NCBI RefSeq assembly: GCF_900142195.1
Contig: NZ_FRAB01000001.1
Span: forward strand, 62,001-126,000
Length of the DNA: 64,000 nucleotides
Direction of reading: 5' to 3'
Source: Paraburkholderia terricola
GTDB taxonomy: Bacteria; Pseudomonadota; Gammaproteobacteria; Burkholderiales; Burkholderiaceae
Below, one piece after another: positions 21,979 through 30,232 of this stretch. The position numbers and the translations under genes were made by a program. Below the pieces are notes generated by a model. It saw nothing but the letters and a program-made list of their open reading frames with translations. It ran no database searches and was not told the origin of the DNA. The stretch's first letter is position 1. Every line of letters starts with the position of its first letter.

Positions 21979-22665
21979 TCAGGCGAGCCGCCCCGCCTCG
22001 ATCGTCACCGTGGTATCGCAGCGGCGCGCCAGTTCGACGTCGTGTGTGACGAGAATCAGCGTGGCGCCGTTCGCGCGGTTCATCTCGAACATCAGGTCGA
22101 TCACCGCATGGCCGGTGGCCGCGTCGAGACTGCCGGTGGGCTCGTCCGCGAACAGGATCGCCGGATGCGTGACGAACGCGCGCGCCAGCGCGACGCGTTG
22201 CTGTTCGCCGCCCGAGAGCAGCTTCGGATAATGGCCGGTGCGCTGCCCGAGCCCGACCTGCTCCAGCAAGCCGCGCGCACGCGCCGCGGCCTCGCGCGTG
22301 CTGATGCCGCCTTGCAGTTCGAGCGGCAACGTGACGTTTTCGAGCGCGGTCAAATGCGGCATCAATTGAAACGACTGGAAGACGAAACCGACCGAGCCGC
22401 TGCGCAACGCCGCGCGCTGGTCTTCGTTCAATTCGGCGAGCTCGCGCCCGAGCAGCCGAACCGAGCCCGAGCTTGCGCTGTCCAATCCTGCGAGCAAGCC
22501 GAGCAGCGTAGACTTGCCCGACCCGGATGCACCGACGATCGCCACACTGCTGCCGGCATCGATAGCAAGATCGATGTTGTCGAGAATCGTCAGTTCGCCT
22601 GTTGCATCCTTAACCTTCTTGCACAAACCCCGCACTTCAATGACTGGATCAGTTTTGTTTAGCAT
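21979..22665 (-). CDS. ABC transporter ATP-binding protein (YbbA/LolD-like)
   Basis: The 228-residue protein is an ABC ATPase of the LolD/MacB/YbbA type. It has Walker A GASGSGKSTLLG near residue 42, the signature LLSGGEQQRVALARAF, Walker B ILFADEPTGSLD and the H-loop VTHDVELARRC. Its divergent pairing with the tesA esterase gene is the same as ybbA-tesA in E. coli, where the ATPase works with a large permease. The permease is not in the window, since pgi lies downstream. ATG 22665 gives the family N-terminus (DPVIEVRGLCKKVKDATGELTIL). This start codon overlaps the tesA start codon on the other strand. Confidence 0.88.
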   Translation of the reverse strand: MLNKTDPVIEVRGLCKKVKDATGELTILDNIDLAIDAGSSVAIVGASGSGKSTLLGLLAGLDSASSGSVRLLGRELAELNEDQRAALRSGSVGFVFQSFQLMPHLTALENVTLPLELQGGISTREAAARARGLLEQVGLGQRTGHYPKLLSGGEQQRVALARAFVTHPAILFADEPTGSLDAATGHAVIDLMFEMNRANGATLILVTHDVELARRCDTTVTIEAGRLA

Positions 22666-23353
22666 GGTGAAGCGTAGGTTGAAAGTGCGCGCCATAGCGC
22701 TGACTACGGCATTCGGCTCGGCCGTCATGGCCGCCGCCCTGTGTTCGCTGCCCTTCGCGGCTCACGGCGCCAACACGCCCGAGCCCGCCAGGCCGGTGAT
22801 CGTCGTACTCGGCGACAGCATCTCCGCCGAGTACGGCTTGCCCCGCGACACCGGCTGGGTCGCGTTGATGCGCAAACGCCTGAGCGAGGAGCGAATCGAT
22901 TATAGCGTCGCCAATGCAAGCATCAGCGGCGACACCACCAGCGGCGGCAGGGCCCGCTTGCCGGCGCTCATGCAGCGCCTGAAGCCGAGCATCGTGATCG
23001 TCGAACTCGGCGCGAACGACGCCTTGCGCGGCGTACCGCTCGCCACCACCGAAGACAACCTGCGCACGATCATCGAGCAGGCTCAACAAGGTCACGCGAA
23101 GGTCGTGCTGGTCGGCATGTATGTGCCGCCCAATTACGGCCCCGACTACACGCAGAAGTTCCACGGCCTCTACGGGCAGTTATCGAAACAGCTTCGGGTG
23201 CCGCTCGTGCCGTTCATGCTCGCGGGCATCGCCGACAAGCCCGAGATGTTCCAGGCGGATCAACTGCATCCCACCGTGCAGGCACAACCAGTGCTACTCG
23301 ATAACGTGTGGCCCGCCGTCAAGCCACTCCTTCGCACAAGTTCGCCGCACTGA
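22664..23353 (+). CDS. tesA: periplasmic GDSL esterase / thioesterase I (TesA)
   Basis: The 229-residue protein carries a signal peptide (MVKRRLKVRAIALTTAFGSA and on to AAHGA) and an SGNH-hydrolase domain. The nucleophilic Ser is in LGDSISAEYGLP (Ser52), the Gly/Asn blocks are SGDTTSGG and ELGANDALRG, and the catalytic Asp-His pair is DQLHPTVQAQP near the C-terminus. This is the E. coli TesA/arylesterase family, a broad esterase, thioesterase and lysophospholipase of the periplasm. ATG 22664 forms a CATG palindrome with the start codon of the divergent ABC ATPase, so each gene's promoter must lie inside the other gene or a downstream start must be used. Confidence 0.92.
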   Translation: MVKRRLKVRAIALTTAFGSAVMAAALCSLPFAAHGANTPEPARPVIVVLGDSISAEYGLPRDTGWVALMRKRLSEERIDYSVANASISGDTTSGGRARLPALMQRLKPSIVIVELGANDALRGVPLATTEDNLRTIIEQAQQGHAKVVLVGMYVPPNYGPDYTQKFHGLYGQLSKQLRVPLVPFMLAGIADKPEMFQADQLHPTVQAQPVLLDNVWPAVKPLLRTSSPH

Positions 23354-23471
23354 ACAGTCCGCTAACAACTTGTTTCCAGAACTTCGGGAACATGGATCGG
23401 TAAGGTCTATCTGACACCTTCAACTCCATGTAACCCGGCTCGTTTTTAGAGCGAATTCCTGAGGAGATAAC

Positions 23472-23813
23472 GTGAAATACTTACCGTTAATCGCTTTGAC
23501 CGTGGCAATTTCCGCCTGCGCCGCTCAACCGCCGGCGGGCGTCCAGTCAGTGGGCCAAAGCCAGCAGGCACCGAAGGCCGTCGCCACCTGCATCGCGCAG
23601 AAATGGGCTGACGGCTCGCAACAGCAGGTCGTGTCGCAAGACACGCTCGCCAACGATCAAGCCGTCGACGTCTATGTCCCCGGTCAACAGCCGCCGAATG
23701 GCGCAGCCGCGGTGGTGCGTCCTTCGTATTCCGGCAAGGGTTCGTGGGTCGGCTTCCGCGCGAGTGGCGCGGCGGGCAGCGATGCCACCAGCGCGATCAG
23801 CGCCTGCCTGTAA
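23472..23813 (+). CDS. small secreted lipoprotein, unknown function
   Basis: The 113-residue protein begins MKYLPLIALTVAISACAAQ, a lipoprotein signal with lipobox ISAC. The mature part is about 95 residues, rich in Gln, Ala and Ser, with two further Cys (ATCIAQKW and the C-terminal SACL) that could form a disulfide. The core KGSWVGFRASGAAGSDATSA has no motif I recognise beyond similarity in style to short Burkholderia lipoproteins. GGAGATAACGTG immediately upstream is a good ribosome-binding site. It stands alone between tesA and a bidirectional terminator. Confidence 0.75.
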   Translation: MKYLPLIALTVAISACAAQPPAGVQSVGQSQQAPKAVATCIAQKWADGSQQQVVSQDTLANDQAVDVYVPGQQPPNGAAAVVRPSYSGKGSWVGFRASGAAGSDATSAISACL

Positions 23814-23875
23814 CGCATCGGGCGTCGAGGCGTTTGAAGCAAACCGTTTGATGAGCTTTCATGCTCGGCAAAAAG

Positions 23876-23900
23876 AAAGCCCCGCATTTGCGGGGCTTTT
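23876..23900. terminator. bidirectional intrinsic terminator between the lipoprotein gene and ppiD
   Basis: AAAGCCCCGC (23876-23885) pairs with GCGGGGCTTT (23890-23899) around an ATTT loop. T-runs follow on both strands, so it can end the plus-strand lipoprotein transcript and the minus-strand ppiD transcript. Confidence 0.9.
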
Positions 23901-23924
23901 CTTATTTCACGCGTTGCGGCCGGC

Positions 23925-25862
23925 TCATTCGCTGCTCGCCTGCGCGTTGCCGCTCTCCAGCGAACCGTAGAACTTCACCTTCGAGCGCGCGCGCAACGCT
24001 TCCAGATAAGCCTCTGCTTCAGACTGCGCGTCGACTTGCGCGATCTGCTGCTGTGCGGCGGCGAGGCGTTGCGGATCGATCGGTGCGCCCGCGACGACCG
24101 AGTTCACGCGATAGATCGCATAACCGTCGTCGCCGAGATCGACGCCCACGTAGGCCGGCAACTTTTGCGCATCCGCCTTGTAGATTGCACTCAATGCGAC
24201 CGGCGGCATGCCCTGCGCGTCATTGCGCGAAACCTTCAGCGGCGACGAGAAGCCGGTGGTGGCCTTCGACTTTTCGAACTCGGCGAGCTTCGCGATGCCG
24301 TCCTTATGAGCGGCCTCGTTCGATTGAGCCGCGATCACCTTCTGACGCACGGTGTCCTTGACCGCGTCGAGCGCGGGCACGGCTGCGGCCTTGTAGTCGG
24401 TGACGCGCGCCGCGATCAGCGTGTTGCCGCCGACGTCGATGGCCTGCGTGTTGTTGCGCGCGGTCACCGCGTCGTTCGCGAACACCGCGGCGAGAAACTT
24501 CGCGTTGTTCAGCGGACTGTCAGGCGGCAGCTTCGGGTTCGGCTGCGGCGTGACGGTGGCCGTCTGCAATGGCAGCTTGTATTTGTCCGCGGCCGGTTGC
24601 AGGCTCTTCGCTTTTTCATAGACGATCGACGTGAAGCCTTCCGAGTCGTCGCTAAACGCCTTGGCCGCCTGCTGCGTCTTGAGCTCTTTCGCGATCTGTT
24701 CTTTCACTTCGTCGAACGGCTTCGTGACGGCCGGCTTCACGTCCGTCGCCTTGACGATGTGATAGCCGAAGTCGGTCTGCACGATGCCGCTGACTTCGTC
24801 TTTCTTCAGCGCGAACACGGCGTCGTCGAATGCCTGGCCGCCCGCGATCATGCCGCGGCTGAAGTAACCCAGGTCGCCGCCCTTCGAGGCCGAACCCGGA
24901 TCCTGCGAATCCTGCTGTGCGATCTGCGCGAATTGATCCGGGTGCGCCTTGATCTGCGCGAGCAACGCCTCGGCTTTCTGTTTCGCCTTGGCCTTGTCGG
25001 CCGCGCTCGCATCCTTCGGCGCGGCGATCAGGATGTGGCTCGCGCGCACCTGGCCTTCCGTGCGGTAATGCGCGATGTTGTCCTCGTAGTACTTCTTCAG
25101 ATCGGCGTCGCTCGGCTGCACCGAGGCCGCGAGATTTGCCGGCGACATCACGAGATACTGGATCGTGGCGGTGGCCGGCGTGGCGAAGTCGTTGCGATGC
25201 GCGTCGTAATAGGCTTGCAGTTGCGCGTCGGTGGGCTGCACCTTCGCCGCGTAGTCGCGCGGATGGAACGCGATGCCCTGCACTTCGCGCTGCTGTTCGG
25301 CGAGTTCGGTCAGATGCTGCGCGAGGGTTTTCGATGTGAAGGCGCTGCTCTGGATGCTGGCCGGCAACTGCTGCGTGGAGATGTCGTAGCGCACGCGTTC
25401 GTCGTACTGGTCGGGCGTCATGCCCTGCATGGCGAGCAACTGCTTGTAACGGTCCACGTCGATCGTGCCGTCGGGTTTCTTCAGCGACGAGATCACCGGA
25501 TCGTTGAGCAATACGCGGCGCACGGCGTCGTCGGACGCGGTGAGGTGCAGGCGCTGCGTTTCGTCGACCAGCACGCGCTGCTCGATCAGGCCGTCGAGCA
25601 TCTGACTGCGGCGCTCCGGCGTATCGAACGACTTCATGTCGAACTGTGCGCCGAGCATCTGCCGCGCGCGGTCGAGTTGCTGACGCATCGCGCTGTCGTA
25701 TTCCGCGCGCGTGATCTTGTGACCGTTGACGCTCGCAACGTTTGCGCTTTCGTCAAAAAAGCCGCGGAAGCCTTGAATGCCCACAAAACCCAACCCCGGC
25801 ACAATGACGAGGATGAGCATGAACATCATCAGGCGTTTGTGATTGCGGAAAAAATCGAGCAT
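23925..25862 (-). CDS. ppiD: membrane-anchored periplasmic folding chaperone PpiD
   Basis: The 645-residue protein starts MLDFFRNHKRLMMFMLILVIVPG, a short cytoplasmic tail followed by one membrane helix. A SurA-like N-domain follows (VASVNGHKITRAEYDSAMRQ). The parvulin domain spans about residues 270-370: GQVRASHILIAAP, HPDQFAQIAQQDSQDPGSA, GGDLGYFSRGMIAGGQAFD and TDFGYHIVKATD. A long C-terminal SurA-like region follows. Architecture and length match PpiD, which sits beside the Sec translocon and assists periplasmic folding. The tRNA-Asp gene lies just upstream on the same strand but has its own terminator. Confidence 0.93.
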   Translation of the reverse strand: MLDFFRNHKRLMMFMLILVIVPGLGFVGIQGFRGFFDESANVASVNGHKITRAEYDSAMRQQLDRARQMLGAQFDMKSFDTPERRSQMLDGLIEQRVLVDETQRLHLTASDDAVRRVLLNDPVISSLKKPDGTIDVDRYKQLLAMQGMTPDQYDERVRYDISTQQLPASIQSSAFTSKTLAQHLTELAEQQREVQGIAFHPRDYAAKVQPTDAQLQAYYDAHRNDFATPATATIQYLVMSPANLAASVQPSDADLKKYYEDNIAHYRTEGQVRASHILIAAPKDASAADKAKAKQKAEALLAQIKAHPDQFAQIAQQDSQDPGSASKGGDLGYFSRGMIAGGQAFDDAVFALKKDEVSGIVQTDFGYHIVKATDVKPAVTKPFDEVKEQIAKELKTQQAAKAFSDDSEGFTSIVYEKAKSLQPAADKYKLPLQTATVTPQPNPKLPPDSPLNNAKFLAAVFANDAVTARNNTQAIDVGGNTLIAARVTDYKAAAVPALDAVKDTVRQKVIAAQSNEAAHKDGIAKLAEFEKSKATTGFSSPLKVSRNDAQGMPPVALSAIYKADAQKLPAYVGVDLGDDGYAIYRVNSVVAGAPIDPQRLAAAQQQIAQVDAQSEAEAYLEALRARSKVKFYGSLESGNAQASSE

Positions 25863-25907
25863 GCGTGAGTGCCAAAAACGGAACGCCCGATATTACAACA
25901 GCGGGCA

Positions 25908-25936
25908 ATAAAAAAGGCGAACCGGAGTTCGCCTTT
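25908..25936 (-). terminator. intrinsic terminator of tRNA-Asp
   Basis: On the minus strand AAAGGCGAAC pairs with GTTCGCCTTT around a short loop (plus-strand arms 25927-25936 and 25913-25922), followed by further T residues. It lies ten bases after the tRNA 3' end and separates it from ppiD. Confidence 0.85.
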
Positions 25937-25945
25937 CGAGGATAC

Positions 25946-26022
25946 TGGCGGAGTGGACGGGACTCGAACCCGCGACCCCCGGCGTGACAGGCCGGTATTC
26001 TAACCGACTGAACTACCACTCC
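25946..26022 (-). tRNA. tRNA-Asp (GTC)
   Basis: The minus strand folds into a 77-nt cloverleaf with an encoded CCA end. The acceptor stem is GGAGTGG paired with CCACTCC, the anticodon arm is CCGGCCTGTCACGCCGG with anticodon GTC, and the T arm has GGTTCGAGTCC. The unique residues fit bacterial tRNA-Asp. Upstream on the minus strand, TTGCGG and CAAAAT with a 17-bp spacer could be its promoter. No integrated element is attached to this tRNA. Confidence 0.97.
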
Positions 26023-26488
26023 TGATACTGCTCTACAAGAGCCCGTGATTTTGCCTCATCTGTCGCCACACCGCAACAGAAATCTGCCGAGCGGCCGACG
26101 CGAGCAAGCACCCAGGCACGCCCCGCATACATGACATTCACGCGCCCGCTGCCGTGCGAATCGAAGCCGGCCGGCACATGACGCGCGCCCGACCCGCTCG
26201 CGAAATCGACCGCGATCTCGTTGTGCAGCGCGGCAGTCCTGCCCTATGAGGACGGACCGATCAGCACGAAAAGCGGCACACGTGTCGCGCGAAACGCTGC
26301 ATCACGCATGCTTCGCCCCGCTCCCTCTTTATATAAGTAGTCGGCCCAACGCCCTTCATGGGCGCTTCGTCATGCCTTCGTCCATGACTTCCGCCCGATT
26401 GTCCGCGACCCGTTAGCCACGCAAAGTGGTCGCTGCCGTTAAGCGCATCTCGCGCCGGACGCCACCCGACACCGGACAGGTCATTCGA
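26023..26488. other. 466-bp gap, no recognisable gene
   Basis: Apart from the possible tRNA-Asp promoter near 26040-26085 and a TATATAAG A/T-rich spot near 26331-26338, nothing coding or structured stands out. Short open frames here lack codon bias and family motifs. Confidence 0.6.
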
Positions 26489-27622
26489 ATGGACATCTAT
26501 CGCTTTGCGAAGCGTCTTCGCTTTCATGACGCATCGCGCGCCTCACAGTGTCACGCATCATACGATGGCGCGTCGCCCGGCGCGCTGCTCGCGCAACTGC
26601 GCGACGAATGCGAGGCGATGGCGCGTTATGCGTTGCACCACGGCCTGCCGGTCGCGCCCGAAACGATCGCGCTGTTGAGCGCGCTGATCGACGGCATGCC
26701 GTCCGATACGCGACCGGCTGTCTTGTCAGGCGCTTCATCGTCCACGGCACCGTCCACCGCACCGTCCAACGAAACCGCGAATGCCACACCGCGTCACTCC
26801 ACCTCGGCACAGCACGCGCTCGCGTCGATCCACCGCAAACTCGCGGCGCTGATCGCGCCCGCCACGCCGCAAGCCGTCACGTTGCTGGATGAACAGCATC
26901 GCCTCGCCCGCCCGCTCGCGTGGCTCGGTCCGGTTCCGTTGATCCGCCTGCTGACCGTCGCGGCGATTTCGTTTCTGATCGCCGTCATCGCAACCGGGCT
27001 CTCGCCCGAGGTGTCCGCGGACAACGTCGAGCGCGGCTTTCTCGATTCGCACGGCACGCAGTTGCTGTGGAACGCGCTCTTCCTGCTGTTCTGCGCGGGA
27101 CTCGGCGCGTCGTTCGCCACGCTGTTTCAGGCGCATCGCTATATCGCGGCGTCGACCTACGACCCGAAGTACGACGCGTCTTACGGCGCGCGGCTGATCC
27201 TCGGCGTGATCGCGGGGCTGATTCTGGTCGAGCTGCTGCCGCCGCGGCTCTTCGATCAAGGCGGCATGCACAGCTTCGGCAAACCCGCGCTCGCGATGCT
27301 CGGCGGTTTCTCGGCGACCGCCGTGCATCGGCTGCTGCAACGCCTCGTCGATACGCTCGACACGCTCGTGCGCGGCGATCGTTCCGCCGATGTCGACGCC
27401 GCGCTGCACACGCGCCGCGCCCAGGCCGCCAGCGAACGCACGCAATGGCAGAGCGAACTCGCCGCCAGTCTGCTCGATCTGCAGCAGTCGTTCGACAAGC
27501 CCGATTCCGCCGACACCGCTCGCCGGCGCCTTGCCGAACTCACGCGCGCGATGCTCGCCGGCGATCCGTTCAGCCCTTCATTCCGCCCCTCCTCCACGAC
27601 ATTCTCAAACGACACGGAGTAA
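26489..27622 (+). CDS. conserved hypothetical membrane protein
   Basis: I do not recognise this 377-residue protein. Residues 1-145 look soluble and end in a Ser/Thr/Ala/Pro-rich linker (around residues 80-105). Three hydrophobic segments follow, near residues 150-172 (LIRLLTVAAISFLIAVIATG), 190-212 (LLWNALFLLFCAGLGASFAT) and 233-250 (LILGVIAGLILVELLPPRLF). The C-terminal third is soluble and helical, with a likely coiled coil (RRAQAASERTQWQSELAASL and onwards). ATG 26489 was chosen because the upstream extension is arginine-rich and unlike the rest. Its stop is 2 bp before the start of the next membrane protein, so the two are almost certainly translationally coupled and may form a complex. 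Confidence 0.75.
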   Translation: MDIYRFAKRLRFHDASRASQCHASYDGASPGALLAQLRDECEAMARYALHHGLPVAPETIALLSALIDGMPSDTRPAVLSGASSSTAPSTAPSNETANATPRHSTSAQHALASIHRKLAALIAPATPQAVTLLDEQHRLARPLAWLGPVPLIRLLTVAAISFLIAVIATGLSPEVSADNVERGFLDSHGTQLLWNALFLLFCAGLGASFATLFQAHRYIAASTYDPKYDASYGARLILGVIAGLILVELLPPRLFDQGGMHSFGKPALAMLGGFSATAVHRLLQRLVDTLDTLVRGDRSADVDAALHTRRAQAASERTQWQSELAASLLDLQQSFDKPDSADTARRRLAELTRAMLAGDPFSPSFRPSSTTFSNDTE

Positions 27623-27624
27623 CC

Positions 27625-28428
27625 ATGCTCTTCCTCTACAACCTGCCGGCCGCCGTGATGGGCATGCTGGTCGTCGGCGCCACGCTCGTTGCGGCGCTCG
27701 CCGGCTACCTGCTGTTTCGTCGCTGCTTTCCGATCCGGCTCGACGCCGAGCAGCGCGGCATGACGGTCGCGATGATGTCCGCGGTCACCACCATCAACTC
27801 GCTGCTGGTCGCGTTCGCCGCCGTCACCGTATGGGGCACCTACGATGCGGCGGCCGGCACGGTCGCCGCCGAAGCCGCATGCGCGACCGAACTGGCGCGC
27901 GATCTCGCGTCGTTCGGCAAGCCCGACGCGCGAGCGGCGCGGCGCGAACTCATCGTCTACATGGAGCACGTCGTACGCGATGAATGGCCGCAAATGCAGC
28001 AGCACGCCCGCGCGGACCCCGCCACCGAAGCCGCGTTCAGCCGCATGTTCGCGACCACCAACCGCATCACGCCGACGGGCGACCGCGAACGGGCGCTGCT
28101 CACCGAAGTGCTCGCCCGCGTGAATGAAATGACCAAGCTCCGCGAGCATCGCCTGCAAGCGCTCGACGTCGCGATGCCCGCGACGCTATGGGGTGTGATG
28201 CTGATCGCGAGCGCGCTCTCGCTCGTGCTGCTGTACGTGTTGCCCGCGACGCGCTTTCACTTCGGCCTCGTCACCATCTGGGCGACCACGCTCGGGCTCG
28301 CGTTCTTTTTCGTCCTGGCCGTGGACCGGCCGTTCGCCGGCGAGGTCAGCGTGAGTCCCGCGCCGTTGCGGCATGCGATCGAAACGCTTGCCGCCGAGGA
28401 CGAGGGGCATCCGGGCGCGCCGGCCTGA
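27625..28428 (+). CDS. bestrophin-like DUF4239-type membrane protein
   Basis: The 267-residue protein has two N-terminal hydrophobic segments (AAVMGMLVVGATLVAALAGY and VTTINSLLVAFAAVTVWGTY), a long soluble helical loop with a possible coiled coil, and two C-terminal segments (LWGVMLIASALSLVLLYVLP and FGLVTIWATTLGLAFFFVLA). The layout and the RPFAGEVSVSP motif after the last helix match DUF4239 (bestrophin-like) proteins, which are of unknown function but are suspected channels. ACGGAGTAACC supplies the ribosome-binding site and overlaps the stop of the preceding gene. It is followed by a terminator-like hairpin shared with the convergent LuxR gene. Confidence 0.75.
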   Translation: MLFLYNLPAAVMGMLVVGATLVAALAGYLLFRRCFPIRLDAEQRGMTVAMMSAVTTINSLLVAFAAVTVWGTYDAAAGTVAAEAACATELARDLASFGKPDARAARRELIVYMEHVVRDEWPQMQQHARADPATEAAFSRMFATTNRITPTGDRERALLTEVLARVNEMTKLREHRLQALDVAMPATLWGVMLIASALSLVLLYVLPATRFHFGLVTIWATTLGLAFFFVLAVDRPFAGEVSVSPAPLRHAIETLAAEDEGHPGAPA

Positions 28429-28549
28429 GCGCGACGCCGCCGCCGAGGGCGGCGCGCTTCACGCCGATAGCGTGCCGATACAGCCGACGCGCCGCCGCCC
28501 GATCGAGTCCCCTTCCGCCGCGCGCGCACGCGTGCGGTCATTCATCCGG

Positions 28550-28573
28550 GCCGCGAACGGGCGCGGCTTTTAT
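28550..28573 (+). terminator. probable terminator of the two-gene membrane operon
   Basis: GCCGCG (28550-28555) pairs with CGCGGC (28562-28567) and is followed by TTTTATT. It overlaps the stop codon of the convergent LuxR gene at 28570. Confidence 0.55.
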
Positions 28574-29247
28574 TCATGTACCGCGCATACCGTCGCTTGC
28601 AGGTACGCGCTTTCCGGCGTGATATGACGCGACAGCCACAGCGCGGCTTCGGTGCGGTTGCTCACGCCGATCTGCCGGAATAGCGCATACAGGTGGTTCT
28701 TGATGGTTCCCTCGGCGACGTTCAGCACGCGGCAGATCTGCTTGTTCGACTTGCCTTCGGCGAGCAGCCGCAACACCTCGCGCTGCCGCGGCGTGAGGCG
28801 CTCGAACGCGCGGTCGCCCGAAGGCGATTCCCCGGACGCGACGCCGGCGGCGAGACCGTAACTCGGCGGCACGTAAATCGCGCCCGAGGCGACGCGGCAT
28901 AGCGCATCGGCGAACTCGTCCGCGCTCGCATGTCGCTCGACGATGCCCGCGGCGCCCGCCATCAGCGCGTCGGCAATCGCCTGGCGGTACACCGTGCGCA
29001 CGACGAACAGCCACGGCACCGTGCCGAGCGTGTCCTGCAGCAGCTTCGGCCAGCCCATGCGCGCCGCCCGCTCGTCCCATTCGAGCGTCACCGCGCCGAC
29101 CGTGCCCGGCGGGAATTCCTCACGGATGCGGTAAATGTCGTCAGCGCACTGAGCCGACCACACCTGGCAAGTGCTATCGCGCCGCCATAAGACATCGGCC
29201 ACTCCCGCCACGAACAACGGCGGACTATCGATCATTAGAACGTTCAT
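28570..29247 (-). CDS. LuxR/NarL-type response regulator with degenerate receiver
   Basis: The 225-residue protein has the two-domain NarL/FixJ layout. Residues 1-120 fold like a receiver (MNVLMIDSPPLFVAGVADVL), but the phosphoacceptor strand reads GAVTLEWDER, with Glu56 where Asp is expected, and the conserved Lys is replaced by Arg105 (GIVERHAS). The HTH domain (ERLTPRQREVLRLLAEGKSN, then ICRVLNVAEGTIKNHLYALF) is intact. The protein may therefore act without phosphorylation or be locked in an active-like state by the Glu. No histidine kinase gene is nearby. It is divergent from the DUF2589-type cluster across 276 bp, which makes it the obvious candidate regulator of that cluster. Confidence 0.85.
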   Translation of the reverse strand: MNVLMIDSPPLFVAGVADVLWRRDSTCQVWSAQCADDIYRIREEFPPGTVGAVTLEWDERAARMGWPKLLQDTLGTVPWLFVVRTVYRQAIADALMAGAAGIVERHASADEFADALCRVASGAIYVPPSYGLAAGVASGESPSGDRAFERLTPRQREVLRLLAEGKSNKQICRVLNVAEGTIKNHLYALFRQIGVSNRTEAALWLSRHITPESAYLQATVCAVHE

Positions 29248-29479
29248 TTTGCGCGGTTCCCCTCGGTAGCGAGACGCTCGGGTTCACGTTATTCGCGTCT
29301 CTTCGGCTCGCTTTTACCGCTCTTTTCAAAACGACGCACTAGGTCCGTTGATCCGTGACAAACGTTCTAATGCAAAAGGCACATTAATTCTTTACGATTT
29401 TCCATGACCGTCACCCCTGTCTACATCCATGACGGCCGGCCTCTCCAAATGGGCCTTCAGATTATGTAACTTGAATAAA

Positions 29480-29499
29480 GGCAGTGTATTCGCACTGCC
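29480..29499 (+). promoter_or_regulatory. hairpin/inverted repeat in the leader of the DUF2589-type cluster
   Basis: GGCAGTG (29480-29486) pairs with CACTGCC (29493-29499) around a TATTCG loop, 25 bp before the first ATG of the cluster. It is either an mRNA leader hairpin or an operator. The ribosome-binding site GGAGG lies between it and the start codon. The rest of the 276-bp intergenic region is comparatively AT-rich (29320-29400) and should hold both divergent promoters, but I cannot assign boxes confidently. Confidence 0.5.
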
Positions 29500-29523
29500 C
29501 GGTTTTCACCACTGGAGGTTTGT

Positions 29524-30201
29524 ATGGATGCTAATTTCATCGGTTCCGTCATTAACGCGTTGCCAATGGACCAAATGATCGCAGGGCCATTGAAAGCAAT
29601 GATTACCGCGCAAACCCAGGCGGCAAAAAGTTACGCCGACTTTCTGATGCAGGTTTGCATTCAGGACGGCAAGGCGGTGGCCGTCCAGTTCGACTACGAC
29701 GAAACCCTCGTCGACGAAAGCGGCGTATCGAAAGGCGTGGTGCAGAAGACCATGCGCATTCCGCTGCTGGCCGCGATCGTCCATCCGATCATCGCGATCG
29801 AGGAAGGCACGATCGACTTCGAACTGGAAATCACGCAGTCGGAGAAGTCGTCGTCGTCGACCGAAGCGGGCGGCGAGTTGCAGGTCAAGCTCGGCTGGGG
29901 ACCGGTCAGCGTGAGCATGTCGGGCCGCGTGTCGCACAAGGCCGAGCAGACCCGCAGCACCGATACGCGCGCCAAGTACTCGATCCACACGCAGGTCAAG
30001 CGGCAGCCGCCGCCCGAGGCGCTGATGCGCGTCATCGACTTTCTGACGGATGCGGCCACCAAACCGGTCGTGACGGAGGACAAGTCGAAGGACGTGAAGG
30101 CGCTGCCCGCGACGCCGACCGACGGCAAGCTGATCGGCGAGTCTGCGGCCGGCGGCGCGACGCAGGCGGCGGGCGGCCAGCCGCAGCCCGCTCATCAGTA
30201 A
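29524..30201 (+). CDS. DUF2589 family protein (first gene of the cluster)
   Basis: The 225-residue protein begins with the helical DUF2589 opening (FIGSVINALPMDQMIAGPL, then MITAQTQAAKSYADF). Beta-rich sequence follows (VAVQFDYDETLVDE, MRIPLLAAIVHPIIAIEEG, TIDFELEITQSEKS). The closing part of the family core reads LQVKLGWGPVSVSMSGRVSHKAEQTRSTD, split here as LQVKLGWGPVSVSMSG and the following residues. The tail after residue 175 is low-complexity Ala/Gly/Gln. There is no signal peptide or membrane helix, so it should be cytosolic. DUF2589 proteins have no established function and tend to occur in pairs. GGAGG precedes ATG 29524. It is 31 bp upstream of a second, divergent relative. Confidence 0.75.
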   Translation: MDANFIGSVINALPMDQMIAGPLKAMITAQTQAAKSYADFLMQVCIQDGKAVAVQFDYDETLVDESGVSKGVVQKTMRIPLLAAIVHPIIAIEEGTIDFELEITQSEKSSSSTEAGGELQVKLGWGPVSVSMSGRVSHKAEQTRSTDTRAKYSIHTQVKRQPPPEALMRVIDFLTDAATKPVVTEDKSKDVKALPATPTDGKLIGESAAGGATQAAGGQPQPAHQ

Positions 30202-30232
30202 GCGCGACGGCCACTGACGGCGGACGGACATC

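Noticed and set aside
25946..26022. tRNA-Asp as attachment site of an integrated island
   Set aside because: No integrase gene and no repeated tRNA 3' end nearby; flanks are ordinary chromosome.
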